Below are positions 43,301 through 58,300 of a stretch of DNA of 64,000 nucleotides, in pieces. This DNA is from Bordetella pseudohinzii (lineage in GTDB: Bacteria > Pseudomonadota > Gammaproteobacteria > Burkholderiales > Burkholderiaceae_B), in contig NZ_JHEP02000001.1 in assembly GCF_000657795.2 (NCBI RefSeq), positions 186,001 through 250,000 on the forward strand, written 5' to 3'. The notes under the pieces were generated by a model, which made no database searches, was not told where the DNA came from, and saw nothing but the letters and a program-made list of their open reading frames with translations. Numbering within the stretch: the first letter of the stretch is position 1; every line of letters begins with the position of its first letter. The translations under genes and the position numbers were made by a program.

Positions 43301-46300
43301 TGCCGCTGCCGCCGATCAGCGTGGTGATCACATTGCTGCGCGTGGACAGCACATAGATGTGATCGTTGCCCTCGCGCGCATCCAGGTTCACGCGCTGGAT
43401 GTTCTGGTAGCTGGTATTCAGGCCGGCGCCGCGTATGCCCTCCTGCGTCAGCACGAAGGCGTCGTCCTCCTCTGTGCCCAGCACCGTGTAGGTGTTCATG
43501 CCCTCGCCGCCGTCGATATTCAAGGGCCCGTTCAGCACATAGCCGCCCGCCTGCGGCGCGCCCTGCTTGAAGGCATAGACCATGAAGGCGTCGTCGCGCT
43601 TGCCGCCGTACAACGCCAGGGGCGCGGCATTGCTGTAAACGCGGAAGACGTTGACGCTGTTCTCGGCGCCGTAGATCGTCATCCCATGGCTGTTGCCCGG
43701 CGACAGATAGCCTTGCGTGGTGCGCGCGGTATCGACTTCGTCGCCCGCCGCCACGCTGGGCGGCAAGCGGTCCAGCCCGAAGAGCTGGCCGATCTGGAAC
43801 TCGTTCTGCTTGGCCGGATCGCTGCCCAGGCCGCCGTCGATGGTCAGCGGCGCGCCGGTATCGTCGATATAGAACCGATTGCCGCCGTCCACCGCGTTCA
43901 GGCGCAACCCGCCCGTGCTGGTCCGGTCGTAGTTCACGCGCTGGACCTCGTTGGCATAGCCCGCGCCCTGCGGCGTGAGCTTGGCCACGAAGTTGGCGCG
44001 CACCAGGAAGGTCTCGTCCGCCGTGGTGCCGTTGAGGGTCAGGGTATTGACGCCAAGCAGGTTCTCCTGCCCCTGTCCATCCGTGTTATGGATCGTGATG
44101 AGGATGGAGGTCGGCAGTTCGGCCAGATTGACGATGACGCGGTTGTCGCCCAGGCCGCCATCCACATCGACACGGTCGGTCTGGCCGCCCGATTGGCTGG
44201 TCAGCGAAGGCAGCTGATCCAGCACGATGAGGTCATTGCCCGCGCCGCCCGAAAGCGTGATGCCGCCGGCCAGCGCCCGCGCCGACAGATAGAGGTAGTC
44301 ATCGCCCTCGCCGCCCGACACGGCGGCGCCCGCGCCCAGCAGGATGCGCGACATCCAGATCTTGTCGTCGCCCGCTCCCGATTCCACCCGCAGATGGCCC
44401 AGGAAGTCGGCGCGGTCCAGCGTGATCAGATCCTGGCCGGCGCCGCTCAGGATGACGCTGGCGCCATGCTGGACGGTTTCCGACAGCAGGATGCTGTTGG
44501 CGCCCTCGCCGGCATTGATGGACAAGCTGCCCTGGCCTTCGCTGCCGGTCAGGGTGATGTGATCATCGCCCAGCCCGGCGGTGATGGACGTGTCGCCGCC
44601 CACCGTCACCCTCTCCAGGCTGACCGTGTTCTCGCCGTCGCCGGCGAGGATCTCCAGATCCGCCGAAATATGGGTATCGACCAGCGCCAGGCTGTCATCG
44701 CCCAGGCCGGACTGCAGGCTCACGCCGCCCTGCACTTCGGTTGCCTGCAGGAGCACGCTATCGTCGCCATCCTGGGTGGAAACGGTCACTTGCGCCTGCT
44801 TGATCAGGCGTGCGCGGATCTCGACCAGGTCCTGCCCGGAACCGCCCAGGATGTCCAGGGCGCTGCCCTGCGTCAGCAAGAGCCCGGCATCCAGGCCGCC
44901 GCCCGCGTCGGCGGTCGCGCCGAAGCGGATGTGGTTGACGCCGGTTTCGCTGCCATGGATGCGGATCTCGGGCGCCAGCAGGCGGCCATCGATGGTGATC
45001 GAGGTGGCCTTGCCGTAGCTGGCGCGGTCATCACGGTCGGCGCGCAGATTCATGCGCTGGCCCGCCGACACCAGGCCGCCGGGCAGGCCGCCGGCCGGCC
45101 CCGCGATGCTCAGATTGTTGCCCGCCAGCAGGCTGGCCACGCCGGCCACGCTGATGACCGAACCGGCCGCCAGCTGGATGTCGCCGCCCACGCCGGCGGG
45201 CGTCGAGCGCGCCGCCAGCCAGGCATTGCGTGCTTCGATCCGGCCCACGTTGAGCGTCAGCGTCTGGGTCTGGCCCTGCGCATCGTCGGCCTGGCCGAGC
45301 TGCACCAGCGCCACGTCGCCGCCCGCCTGGACATTGAGGGTGGACTGGACGCCGACCGCCGCGACGATGAGCGCATCGTTGACCGCCACGCCCGCCACAT
45401 CGGCCTGCGCATAGCCGCCGATGGAGCCGCCCGCCTCGAAGTACAGCGTGCCGCCGATGACCACCGCGTCGCCGCGGCCGCTGGACAAGCCGGGATGCGC
45501 CGTCTTGTCATTGACGATGCTGGCCTGGCTCGCCAGGCGGACATCGTCGCGCTGGCGCGATTCCACTTGCGCCAGGGCCAGGTCATGCGCGCCCACTTGG
45601 CGAATGGCGATGGAACCCTGGGCCAGGGCCATCAGATAGCCCGACAGATCGGTCAACAGCGGCTGCGCCGCCTGGCCGATGGCGCCGGACAGCGTGCCCA
45701 GCCAGGCATTGCGCGCGGTCAGGGCCGCCTGGCCCGCCGCCGTGCCGTTGAGGATGTCATCCAGCGCATAGATGCGCGCATCGCCGCGCAGCCCATTGCC
45801 GTCGGCGACCTCGATGCCGCCCAGGCGCAGGCTGTGCATGCCATAGATGTTCAGGCCCGTGCCGGCCTGCGCCTTCAGGAGCGCCCCGCTGTCGCCCTCG
45901 GACATGCTCACCAGCAAAGGCGTGCCTTCCTGCGAGACGTCGGCGCCAGGCAGGCCGACCGAGCGGCCGGCGATCAGCACCACTTCGCGCGTATAGCCCA
46001 GGGCCGCCAAGGCCTGATCGCTCAGATCGGTCAGCGACACATTGGCATATTGCCGCTGGCCCGCGGCCGTGGCGTTCAGGATGGATTCGCCTGCCTGCAG
46101 GCTGACGTTGCCGGCCGCGATCACCTGGCCCACCCGCAGATTGGCGTCCGCCTGGTAGCTGGAGCCGCTTTGCGCCGTGCCCTTGGTGTTGGCCAGCACC
46201 AGGTTCAGGTCTTCGCCGCCATGCTGGGCCACGCGCGCCACGCCGCCGGCCTCGACATAGAGCGCATGCCCCGCGCCCAGGTTCAGCTGCAGGGCGCGGG

Positions 46301-49300
46301 AGGCATCGTATTGATAGATGCCATTGCCGTCGCGCGTGCTGCCCACGATGTCCTGATTGGCCACCAGGCTCACCTGGCCCCGGCTCTCCAGCGTGCCCGC
46401 GTCGGTGCCGATGATGGACCCGCCCTGGGCCGACACCGTGATGGTGATGCCCTGGGCGGCGTGGATGTCGCCCAGGCGGATGCTGCCCTTGGGCGAATCC
46501 AGGCCCACCGTGGTCTCGCTGTAGGCCGACACCACGCCATCGACCGCCTGCACCGCCAGCGAGCGGGTCAGGTTGATGGTCAGGTAGCGCGGGTCGCGCA
46601 TATCGCCCACCAGCGCGCCGCTTTGCAGCGCCTGCGCGCTGGCGCCGTCCTGCGCCATGAACGGCACCTGGATGGCCTTCCAGACCGGGTCGAGGAAGCC
46701 CGTGCCGATGTCCACCACTTGCAGGCCATTGGCCCGGGCATTGGCGATATTGGCGTTCAACTGCGTCAGCTGCGCGCCCGAGGCGCCCAGCTTGCTGTTG
46801 TAGACAAAGACGTCGCGGCTGTTCTCGTACAGGCCGAAACGGTCGGCGAACAGGAACTGCAGCTCGCTGCCCGCGGCCAGCGTCGTGCCCGTGAGCAGCG
46901 CGCCGTCGTTGGAGAACATGGGGTTGACGGCCTGCCAGAGGCTGGCGTCGCTGAAGTCCACCTCATCGCGGTCCAGCGAGACCGTGCCCGCCGGGCCGAT
47001 ATAGCGGTACAGCGTCTGGTACACGCCGGCCAGGCTGGCTGCGTTGGCGCGCGACAGAATGGCCTTGTCGGCCTCCGGCAGCGCGTCGAAGATATTGGCC
47101 CGCTCCTGCGCGCTGACCGTGCTCAGGTCGGGCAGCTGCAGCGTGTACTCGCCCAGTTGCGCCCCGATCGAGCCCTGGCCCGAGGTGCGCAGCACAATGC
47201 CCTGCCCGGCCTTGATGTTCAGGAAGCGGTCCGGCGTCGGCACGCCTTCGGCTTCGCTGTCGATATCGAAGACCTTTTCATTGATGGTCGCCGACACCGG
47301 GTAGAGCAGGTTGTTCTCGATATTGCGCAGCGTGGCCGTCGAGAAATAGAAGAAATAGCCGGCACGGTAGCTGCTGCCGTAGAGATCGATATCCTCGGGG
47401 GTCTGCGCCGCGGCGTCGGCCTTGAGCGCATAGTTGCGCGTATAGGCCGTCGCGCCGGCCAGGTCGGCCGCCGCGAAGTCCACCGTGACCACCTGGCCCA
47501 TGTTGGGGTAGAGGGCCAGGAGGCCGTCGTTCTGGCCCGCCCCGGTCTGGTAGAGCATGGCGTCGGCAAGCGTGGCCGCCAGCCGGATGCTGCCGTCCGC
47601 GCCCACGATGGCGTAGTAAGCGGTGTCGGCGCGCAAACCGCCCACGGCGTCGCGGAAATAGATCTCGTCGCCCGTGGCCAGGGCGCGCAGGCCGCCATGG
47701 CCGTCGTCGACGATGAACATATCCTGCAGCCTGAAGCTGCCCGCGCCCACGGCGGTCAGGCCCGAGGAGGCCCCCACCGTCGAGGTCAGGCGCTCGCGCC
47801 AGTAATTGTGATACTCGGCGGTCTGGGCCAGCTCCTTGTCGACCACATAGTCATAGACCCCCTGGTTGCGCACGGACTTCACCAGGTCCTCGACCCCGCC
47901 GATATCCAGGATGGGGGGCAGGTAATTGGGATCATAGGCCTGGCCCTGGAGCTGCGCGTGCAAGGCCAGCATGGACGCGCTCAGGTTGGCGGTCGACACC
48001 GCGCCCTGGGTCTGGAAGAGATGCGTGCTGACCGTGAACATGCCGCGCAGATTGACCGCGGCAAAGCCGGTCAGCATCCGCGGCGCGATGCCCGCGTCGG
48101 TAAAGAGCGATTGGATCAGCGCCTGGCCTTCGGGCGTCTGCTTGAGCAGTTCGAACTGCTGGTACAGCATGGCCTCTTCCCGGGAGGCGAACAGGCGGAT
48201 GCTGTTGCCGCCCTCAAGCAGCACGTAGTAGGCCACGTTGTTCTGCAGGCTGACGGTCTTGCCGTCCTTGGCCTGCACATCGTTCAGGTAGACGCGATCG
48301 TAGTTCTGCAGATTGCGGTAGCCTGTCACATTGCCGTTGGCGTCGACCTCCGGCACGATGTCCATATGGGTCAGGGTAATGACATCGTCGGTCGTGACCG
48401 ACGCGCCGCTGGCCGAGGCGTCAAGCAGCTTGACCGACATCGCCCCGGGCGCGGCGCCCACCGCCTGCAGGATTTTCTCTATGGTCAGCGCCTCGCCGCC
48501 GGCCTGCAGGGCCTGGTCCGCCGTCTCGGCCAGCGTGACCACGCGACCGTTGATGCTCTTGATGTAATACACCAGTGTCTGGCTGGCGTTGGCGAAGCTC
48601 AACTCCACCCGCTGGCCCTGCACCAGCGCGTCGTTGCCCGCCAAGGTCACCGTGGCCACGCCCGAAGAGGCCAGGGCCTGCTGGGCAAAGCCGGTGTCGG
48701 TCAGGCGGATGCCGGCGTGGATGACCATGCCGTTCAGATTGGGCGTGTAGTTCTGGCTCCAGTTGGCATCGTTGACATTGGTATTGCGATAGGCATCCAG
48801 ATTCTGCAGCTGCGTCTTCTCGGCATAAACCTGGCCCGAGAACACGATCCTGCCCTTCATCCAGGCGCTGTCCGGGCTCTGGTCCGTCAGGGGATGGCCG
48901 AACTCGTCGACCACGCTGACGATCTTCAGCGTGCCATTGTCATAGACCCCCAGCTGGCTGCCCGACAAGGCGCCGCCGTTGTTGGTCATGAAGAGGTCCA
49001 GGCCGGCCAGCGAAATCGACTGTCCGCTGCTCAACAAGGACTTGATGGCATTGAGCAGTTGGCCGCGGGCCGCCTCGCTCAGGGTGGAGGTGCTCAGATC
49101 CCAGCTGAAACTGTCGCCCAGGTCCACATAGCTGGCGTATTGGGCGCCGCCCGCCGTGGTCTCCGTGTACTGATAGAACGTCAGATAGTTGCTGCCCCAC
49201 CAGCCCGAGCCCGAGCGGCTATCCAGCTTGAGCGTGCCCTGCTTGAGCGCCGTGGCGCCCAAGCCCTGCCGCAGGGTGTAGCCGATCCCGGCGCTGGCCT

Positions 49301-52300
49301 GGCCCTGCCCCAGGCCGGTCAGGCCATAGGCCAGCTCGGCGGGGAGTTGGCGGTTGAGCACCGAATCGCTGCCATTCCTAATGTAGTAGTTGCTCAGGGT
49401 GATATTGCCGTCCAGCACCAGCGACAGATAGTTGTCGCTGCGCGAGACGCCCTGTGAGGTCGAGCCGTCGGCGGCCGTCAGGTTGAGCGACAGGATGCGG
49501 CGCGTGACCTCCACGCCGTCGATGGTGAGCGTGATCTGGCTGCCGACCACGCCGTTGGCCGGGTCATTCAGCCAGGCGACGTATTGCGTCACCGACATGC
49601 CCGATGGGATGGACCAGCCCAGGGTGCTGCCCGACAGGGAAATCGTATTGCCCGTGGTCGTGCGCTGGATCACCGACCCTGGCCCGGCCGCACCCGTGCT
49701 GGTCAGCAAGGCATAGAGCGAACCCGCTCCGGTGGCGATAGGATTATTGGCGTGCGCCGCGTTATAGGCAGTGATGGCGGCGATGACATCGGCCGTGATG
49801 TCGGTATCGCCGGCGGCCGGCGTGGAGACCGTCGTGCCCGGGTTGGGCACCGGCGGCAGCACCGGCTGGCTATTGCCCGTGAGATCGCCCGCGCCATATT
49901 GGCCGCTGGCGTTGCCGAAGACGATGTTCAGCGCCACGTGGCCATTGGGATCGCTGTTGCTCAGATTGCCCACATAAGGCGTCTTGAGCGTGATCAGCAC
50001 GGTGTCGAAATCCTGCGAATACCAGCCGCCATTGCTCTTCATGACCGGCAGGATCTGGTCGATCAGCAACTTCTGGCCGTTGATTTCCACATAGGTGTAC
50101 TTGCGCAGCGCCGCCAGCGCATCCGCATCGCGATAGCCGCCGACCATCTGGGCCAATTGGTCCAGCTGCGCCTCTGTCAGCTTCAGCTGCAAGGTGCTCG
50201 AACCCTGGGTTTCCGTCAGCCCCGTCGTGGGCAACGTGAAACTGATGGGCAGGTTGGCGCTGGACTGGTCGTTCGCGCCGGCCAGACCATAGGCCGGGCC
50301 GTACAACACGCCCTGGCTGCCCGCGGTATAACCCATCTCGGCCATGGACACGGGCGCGGCGAATTGGCCCGTCACCGGGTCATAGACCGAGAACTGGAAG
50401 CGGTAGACCAGGCCATCGCTGGACACCATCACCAACTTGCCCAACACCTCTTCGCGCGCATTGCCGTTGAGGCTGTTGTTGTAGGCCAGGCGCACCAGGC
50501 GCCCGCTGTCGACGGCCGCCTTCAAGACGGCCTCGTAATCGCCATTGCGGCCGAAGACCACGGCCAGGTACTGGCCGCTACCCTCCATCTGCGTGCTCAG
50601 GTAGGTGCCCGCGCCGCCCAGGCTGATACTGGCCACCTGCAGCGCGCGCACGCCCGACCAATACCCCTCGTACTGGGCGATCTGGGCGTTCAGGTCGGCC
50701 AGGATCTTGGCCGTGACGGTCGGATAGGCCTTCTCGGTCGCCGTGCGCGTATCGGCCTGTTCGCCGTCGAGCAGCGAGCCGCCATTGAGCGTGATGCTCA
50801 CGCTGCCCAGCTGCGAGTACACCGAGGCCTGGGGATTGGCCCAGTTCACCGGCTTGACCAGCACCAGATCGGCATTGGCCACGTTCTGGGCGATATAGAT
50901 GCTCTTGTCGGCGCCCGCGGCGCCTCCCGCCAGGCCGGCCTGGGCCGCGAAACCCTGGCGCGCATAAATGCTCAGGGCCTGGCTTGCCGTGCCGATGGCG
51001 CCATAGCCCGCGTTCAGCTCGACGCGGTTGCCCGACACCACGGCATCGCCCGTGGCCGAAGCATGGGCGAAGATGCCGTTCAAGGCCTCGATGTAGACCG
51101 TGCCCGCCGACGAGGCCACCTTCTGCAGCGTGGCCTTGGAGCTGGTGCCTCCTTCCGAGAAATAGGCCAGGCGGATATCGTTGCGCGCCTCGGCGCGCGT
51201 GTAGCCCGAGGAGCCCATGATATTGAGCTGGATGGCGCCTCCCAGCGCCAGGGCCTGCACATTGACGCTGGCCGTGCCGGCCGGTATCTGCCCATTGGGA
51301 TCGCGCGCCAGGATGCCCACCTCGCCGCGCATGGAGATCGAGGTCGATTTGGCCGCCGACACCGCCTCGATATACACCGATTGGCCGTTGCCGACGATGA
51401 GGTTGCCGCCCAGTGTCACATCGCCGTTGCTGCGGATGTAGATGGCATTGGGCTGCGTGCTCGATCCCAGGAAGGTCAGGTTGATGTCCTGCGAGGCCGG
51501 CACATAGAAAGTGAAGAGCTCTTGCTGCTTCTTCTCGACCACCTGGGTCAGCGTGGTGGTCTTGGTGCGCAGCCAGCCGCCGCCGCTGGTGTGCGGTCCG
51601 TCATTGCGCACGATCACGCTGGTGTTGAACTTGCGGTAAGTCACCACGAAATTCGAGCTCTCCAGCGCCTGACCGTCGATGGTGACAAGCTTGTAGCGGC
51701 CCACGCCCGGGATATTGATCGGCCCATTGGGATCCGCCTGCAGCGTCTGCGTGCCGCTGCCGTCCACATAGCCGGGAAGAATGGCATCGTCCAGTTTGCC
51801 GCTGGCGGCCAACTGCTCCTTCAGGACGTCGGGCACCGACGACTCATTGGTATAGGCCACCACGGTCGACACCAGCACCGGCCTGGACTGCGAGTAGGTG
51901 ACATAGGGGCCGTTCTTGGTGGTGTTGTTGTCCGTCAGCCAACCCAGCGGATCCACCCCGTCGCCGATCAGGTTGAACTGCTTGGTCACGAAGGTGGTCG
52001 TCGTGGTTTCGCTGGAATCCCAGCCCATGACCCAGACCATGACCTGGCCCTGGGCGGGCTTATAGGTCGTGGTCAGCTGATTGCCCAGACTGCCCACCGT
52101 CGCGCTGCTGCCATTGGCATTGACCGATCCCGCGCCATTGTCGTAGACCCAGACCCAGCCGGGCTGTCCCACGCCGGGGTTGTCCAGCTTGATGAACTTG
52201 TTCCAGACGGTGTGCACCACCTGGTTCTGGCCATTGAGTTCGTACAGATCGCGCTGGCCGCGCGCCGTGTCGACGATCTCGATGCGCCCCTTGCGATAGG

Positions 52301-55300
52301 TGCTGACATCGATATCGCTGGTCACCAGCGCATAGGTGGTCTGGTTGTCGATATGCACCGAGGCATAGCCGTTGGCCACCACCAGGTTGCCGTTGCCCAC
52401 CGAGATGATCTGGCCGGTCAGGGTGATGCTGCCGCCAGCCAGGCGGATGGGATCGAGAATAATGGTCTGCGTGGCGTAGTCGAAACGCCCCGTGATCGCG
52501 CCAAAGCGGTTCATGGAGCCATCGGCGCTGTATGACACGCCGCTGGCCGCATAGCCGCTGGTATCCTGCAGGGACTTGTCGCGGTCGCCCCGGAAAGAAG
52601 CATCGATGCGGATATAGGCGTCGGTCACGCCGCTTTGGATCTTGCCGTCGATGTTCAGCGTCAGCGCCGAGATGTTCACCGCGCCCAGCGCAAAAATGCG
52701 CGAGTCGCGCGCCGCGGTGTTGGACGTCAGATAAGCGGTGAAAGACCCCAGGTTGCGATAGCCCCATTTGAGCAGCGCGTTCTGCTGGAGCTCGTCGGCG
52801 CCCGTGCTCACCGCATTGCTCTTGAAATAATCCACCACGAACTGCCAGCTGTACTGCAGGAAGGTGGGATCGGCGCCGGTATTGAACCAGCCGTCGCTTT
52901 GCAGGCTGAAATTGCCCTTGGCCTGGATGTCCAGGCTCAGGGCCGAGATCGTGCCGGTGACGTTGATGCTGCCCAGGGTGTTGACCACCGACACCTTGCC
53001 CAGCGGATTGACCACCGCGCCCAGCAGATTGAGGTCCACCGGCGCGCGTTCCACCAAGGCCATCATGTCGGCGTCCAGCGCGCCGCCGAAGGGATCGTCG
53101 GCCCAGCTGTTCTCCAGCTGGAGCACGCGCACTTCGGCCACGTCCGACCCTCCCGCGCCCTGGACCGAGGTGTCATTGATATACAGATGGCCCGCCTTGA
53201 AGATCTTCATCTCCCCATCGGCGCCCGGACGGATGATGGTGCCGTCCATCACCACCGCGTCATTCACATTCATCAACATCGGCGAGTCGTTGACGATGTT
53301 GATCTGGGTGTTGGCGCGGGCGTCGATGCCCGCCGCGTGCACGCCGCTGGTATCGGCCGCGCTCACATAGACCGACCCGCCCGAGGCGTACAGATTCGGG
53401 ATGTCGACATAGAAGGTGTAGAAAGAATCCAGATAACGGCCCTTGCCATCCACCATCTGCAGGCTTTGCAGCTGCTGTTGCAGGGCCGCGATATTGGCCT
53501 GGTAGCGGGCCACCGCCTGCGGATCCGAGGCGTGCGCGGCCTGCATCTGGCCCATCTTGCGGATCTGCTCGCTGATGATGTTCTGCTGGCTGGCATAGCG
53601 CAGCACCGGCTGGCCCAGGTCCAGGGTCTTGAGCACGTAATAGACGCTGCCCACCTTGTCGGCCGCGAACTCGCCGAAATCCCAGGACAGCGCGCCGTCC
53701 TTGTCGTCCTGCGTCAACGAGGCCGGGTTCTTCTTCCAGTAGCTATTGTTGTAGTTCTCCGTGGCCAGGTTCAGGTCACGGCTGTCCAGGCTGTCGTAAT
53801 AGTAGTAATCAGAACCCTTCTTGATGACCATGCCGGTCGTGACATTGACCTGGATGTCCTCGGGCCGGAAGGCCGTCAGCTCATAGCGCACATCGATGTT
53901 CACCGTGCCATTGGCGCCGTCCAGGCTGGTCGAGCCCGGTCCCAGCAGCTTTTCCAGGATGGCGCGGACGATGGGCGAGTTGGCGTCGAAGGTCAGCGAG
54001 TAGTCGGTCTGCGTGGGCAGGATCAAGCCCGCCAGGTTCAAGGCATCGATGAGCGCGGCGGGGATCACGAAGATATTGGCCGCATTATTCACACCGGCGA
54101 TGATGCGCGTGGCCGCCGAGGTGGCCACGCGGCTGGAGGTCTTGTCGACCACGCCGTCCGCCAGGTCCACGGTCGGGTTCAGGTTCAGGCCGATGACCTG
54201 CACCGATCCGTTCACATTGGCCTGGTCCAGCATCACGGGATTGGTCTCCAGGCGCACATTGCGCTGCGCCTTGAGCAGCGACCCGGCGCTGCTGGCGCCG
54301 TCGATCACGATGCTGTTGATCTGGCGCGCCCGCGCGCCGCTGTCGACCAGCGGAATCTGCGCCACGCCCACCATGGTGAAGGACACGTTGTCATTGGCCA
54401 GCAGATAGCCCGTGGACAAGGGATCGGAGACCTTGCCGCTGCCGGCCAGGACGACGATGTTGTCGCCGTCGATGGAGGCATTGTTGATCTCGATGCTGTT
54501 GCGCACCGTCAGATCATTATTGCTGTCGGTCTTGCTGGCGCTGGCGACCGAGACCACCAGCATATCGCTGATGGTGGTCGTCACGCCGCGCGTATTGGCG
54601 GCCAGCGTCACATCGCCGAAGGTATTGCGCACGAAGGCGCCATTGACCTTGATCTGGGCCAGCGTCCCGTCGGTGCTCAGGTGATTGGTCGACAGGGTGA
54701 TGGTAAAGCCCGCCACGCCGGTGATCTTGTTGCGCTGGGTATAGATGATGTCATTGGTGATGACCATGTCCAGCATGCCCGGGGTGTCGTAATCCCCCTT
54801 GGCAAGGACCACGGTGGCGCCGGCCGTATCGATCGTGTCGGTGGCCGAGCGCGAGCCGCTGACGTCGATGACGGACTGCGGCCGGATCGTGACGTTCTGT
54901 TTGCTGACATCGACGCCGGCCACCTTGACCGAATAGGCGCTGAGCGTCGAATTGCCGCGTACCGTGTTGTTGGCGCGGATATCGACCTTGTTGCCGATGA
55001 CCCGAGAGCCACCGCCGATGCCCACATAAGCGGTGCCGCCCAGGTCCACATCGATCTTGCCCCAGCGGCCCGCCACCAGGGCGATGGTGCCGGCGTCCAT
55101 GCTGACGTCGGTGGCCTGGGTCTGGCTGGCGGAGATCGAGAGCAGCACGCCCTCCACACGCGCCCCATTGCGGATATCCACCCGCGTATCCAGATTGGTG
55201 CTCAACTTGGCGGTATCGGCCGACACCGTGACGCCGCCCACTTCCAGTGAACGGGCCTCGGCCAGCAGGCCGGCCTCGCCATTGCGGTCGGTATGGGTCT

Positions 55301-58300
55301 GGGCGGTCACGCCGATCACGTCGCCGCGCAGGCTGGCATTGTCGATCACGGTCTTGAGCGAGCCGCCCAGCCGGGTTTCGGCGCTCATCACGCCTACGCC
55401 GATCACGCCGCCGGTGATGGACCGCGAATAGGCCCGGCCATAGAACGTGCCTTCGGCATTGACATTGACCAGGCCGGGCGTCGTGCCCGTGGCCGAAGTC
55501 GCGCGCACGCCGTTGAGCGAGGCGCCGTCGCGCGCTTCGGCCAGCGTCGTGGTCCCGATGTCCACCAGGGCCCGGTTGACATTGACCGCCAGGCCGGTGG
55601 TGGCGGCCACGCCGGCAGTCTGAGTGCGGCTGAAGTCGATGGTCACCAGCGCGTTGACATCCACCACCGGCGCCGACACCTCGGCCTGCGCCACCGAGGC
55701 CGTGGTGGTGTCGCGCGCGATGTTTTCCGCGATCCCCACGCCCACCGCGGCGCCAATGACGCCGACCGCCACGCTGACCTGGGTCAGGTCGATCTCGGCC
55801 AGCACATGGGTGTCCGCCGTCACCGCCAGATTGCCCAGCGCGCCCACCTTGCCATCGCCGGTGATCCTGGCGCTGACCGTATTGCGGGTGTTGTTGCTCA
55901 CGCGCACGCCAGCGCCCGCGCCGGCCACGCCCGCATTGGCGGCCACCGAGGCGGTCACCGCCTCCAGGCCCTTGAACTCCGTTTTCTCCAGCGCCAGCAC
56001 CGACAGATTGTCGTAGGCGCCGACCTGCTTGCCGCCCGCCGTGCCGATATAAGCCGAGACGGTGTTCTCGGCCACGGTATCGACCAGCGATACGACCAGG
56101 GACACGCTGGCGCCCGGCGCCAGTCCCAACGCGGCCGCCACGCCATAGGCGGCCGACCGCGTGATGAGGCTGTCATCCTTGGCGCGCACGGTCAGCGAAC
56201 CCGCGCCGCCGCCCATGCCGACCGTGACCATGGAGCCGTCGATATAGGCCGAGGTCCGGGCGGCGAAACGGTTGCTGACCTGCACGCCCGAGGCGGCCGC
56301 CGACACGCCGACGCCGACCACGGCCAGGGCCCCGGCGAAGTTCACGCTGTCCAGGGTGGCGCTGGAGCTGGCCAGCACATCGAGATTGCCCTTGCCCACT
56401 GTGATGGTGCTATTGGCGATGTAAGCCTGGGCGCCATGGTTGCGCGACACGCCGTCGCCCGCATAGCTGCCAAAGGTGTTGCTGGCCAGGGATACGCCCA
56501 TGGTGGCGCCCAGGCCCGCGCCCGTGACAGCCGCCGACACCGCGCCGGTCAGGGCGGTGACGCGGGCGGCATTGTCGGCCGTGACCGACATGCCGGTCCC
56601 GGCGCCGAGCGTGGAGCCGGCCACATGGCTGTCCACCTCATTGGCCACCGTCTGGCTGCTGCCCGCGCCCGCGCCGCTCACGGCCACGCCCGTCAGCGCC
56701 ACGGCCGCCGAGGCGGCCACCGAGGTGCTGTCCAGGGTCGCCGTCTCCTTGGCCGCGACGGCCAGCGTATCCGACACCGAGATCGTCGAGCCGCTCACGC
56801 GGGCCTGGACCCCGGAAGCCGAGACATTGCTCACATCGGTGGCGCCCACCGCCACCGAGCCGCCGCTGACCGTCAGGGCCAGCGAGGCGCCGACCGCCTT
56901 GGCCATCAAGTTGCTGCTGTCCTCGGCGCGCACGCTCAGGCGCGCCATCTGCGCGCCCGCGGCCGCCGACAGCACGCTGTTGTCCACATAGGCCTGGACG
57001 CTGCCCAAGGCCTTGTTGCGCGCCAATGCCGCGCCCACCGACAAGGCCAGGCCCGAGCCCGAACCGGCGGCGCTGGCGCCCACGGCCGTCGCCCGCAGGG
57101 TCGAGGTATTGGTGGCCGCCACGGTCAGGCTTTCGGCCGCCCGCGCATTCGGGTCGATCTGGCTCAGCCCGTCCACATAGGCGCGGGTCTGCGCCTTGGA
57201 GGTGTTGAAGGCCGAAGCGCCCGCGCCGGCCAGGGCCACGCCCTGCAGCGCCACCGCCACCGCGCCCGCCCCCACCTTGGCCTCCAGCCACTGCACGCTG
57301 TCGGCCGTGACCGAGATCGCGCCCAGATCGGAGACCTGGGTCTGCGTCAGGCCGGCGCGCGCGCCCGCGCTGTCGCTGATCTGGTTTTCGGCCAGAGAGG
57401 CGCCGATGGCCAGCGAAGCGCCGCCCGCCGTAAAGCCCAGGCTGGCGACCACCACGGTCGCCTTGATGGTGCCCGTCATATCGGCGTCGATGACCAGCGC
57501 ATTGCCGCCATTGCCGCTGATGCGTGAGCCGTTGACCAGGGCCGTCGCCGAAGAGCCGATGAGGTTGCTGGCATTGGCGCCGCCGCCGGCCAGCGACACG
57601 CCGCCCAGGCTCACGCCCACGCTGACCGAGACCGCGACCGACACCGTCGTGATGCTGGCCTGGCTGTCCGCCTTGACCGTGATGGCCGGCGTGCCGACAA
57701 AGCCCACCCCGTCGATGCTGGCCAGGGCGGCATTGCTGATTTCATTCTGGGCCAGCGAGGCCGCCACCGACAACGCGGCGGTCGCGCCCAGCGACACCGC
57801 CACGGCGATGGCCACCGCGGCGATGGTGCTGTTGATCTCGGCCTGGTCCAGCGCCTTGACCGTCACGCTGCCCGCCGCAAAGGGCAATTGCCGGCCCTGG
57901 TCGCTGATGCGCGCCGTGATGCCGGTCTGTATCTTGTTGACGGCGCGCGCGCCCGCCCCGGCGCCGGAGATGGCCAGGCTGGCGCCGTCGACGATGGGCG
58001 GCGCATAGGCCACCGACACCGCGACCGCGCCCGCCACCACGACCGCGTCTATGCTTTGCTGCCGGTCCACGCTGCCATCGGCCTTGAAGCGCACATTGCG
58101 CGCATCCACCGTCACCGCGCCCGCCGTGACGGCGCTGCCGTCCACCGCCGCCACGATCTGGTTGACCGGACGGCCCGCGCCCAGCCCGACCACCTGGCCG
58201 GCGCTGTTGACGTCATAGCCGATCACATTCTCGGCCATGGCCACGCCGATCGAGGCCGAGGCGGCCGCGTAATGGCTGACCGATACCGAAGCCGACATGC

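Noticed and set aside
40176-49457. A 3,093-codon open frame on the plus strand, opposite the giant gene, with more such frames at 49584-52535, 52635-55250, 55293-57527 and 57888-59588.
   Set aside because: The products are Arg/His/Gly/Ala-rich with no domain, no ribosome site and no repeat logic of their own. In this GC-rich gene TTA, CTA and TCA codons are rare, so the antisense phase stays open by chance. The minus-strand frame is the coherent one.
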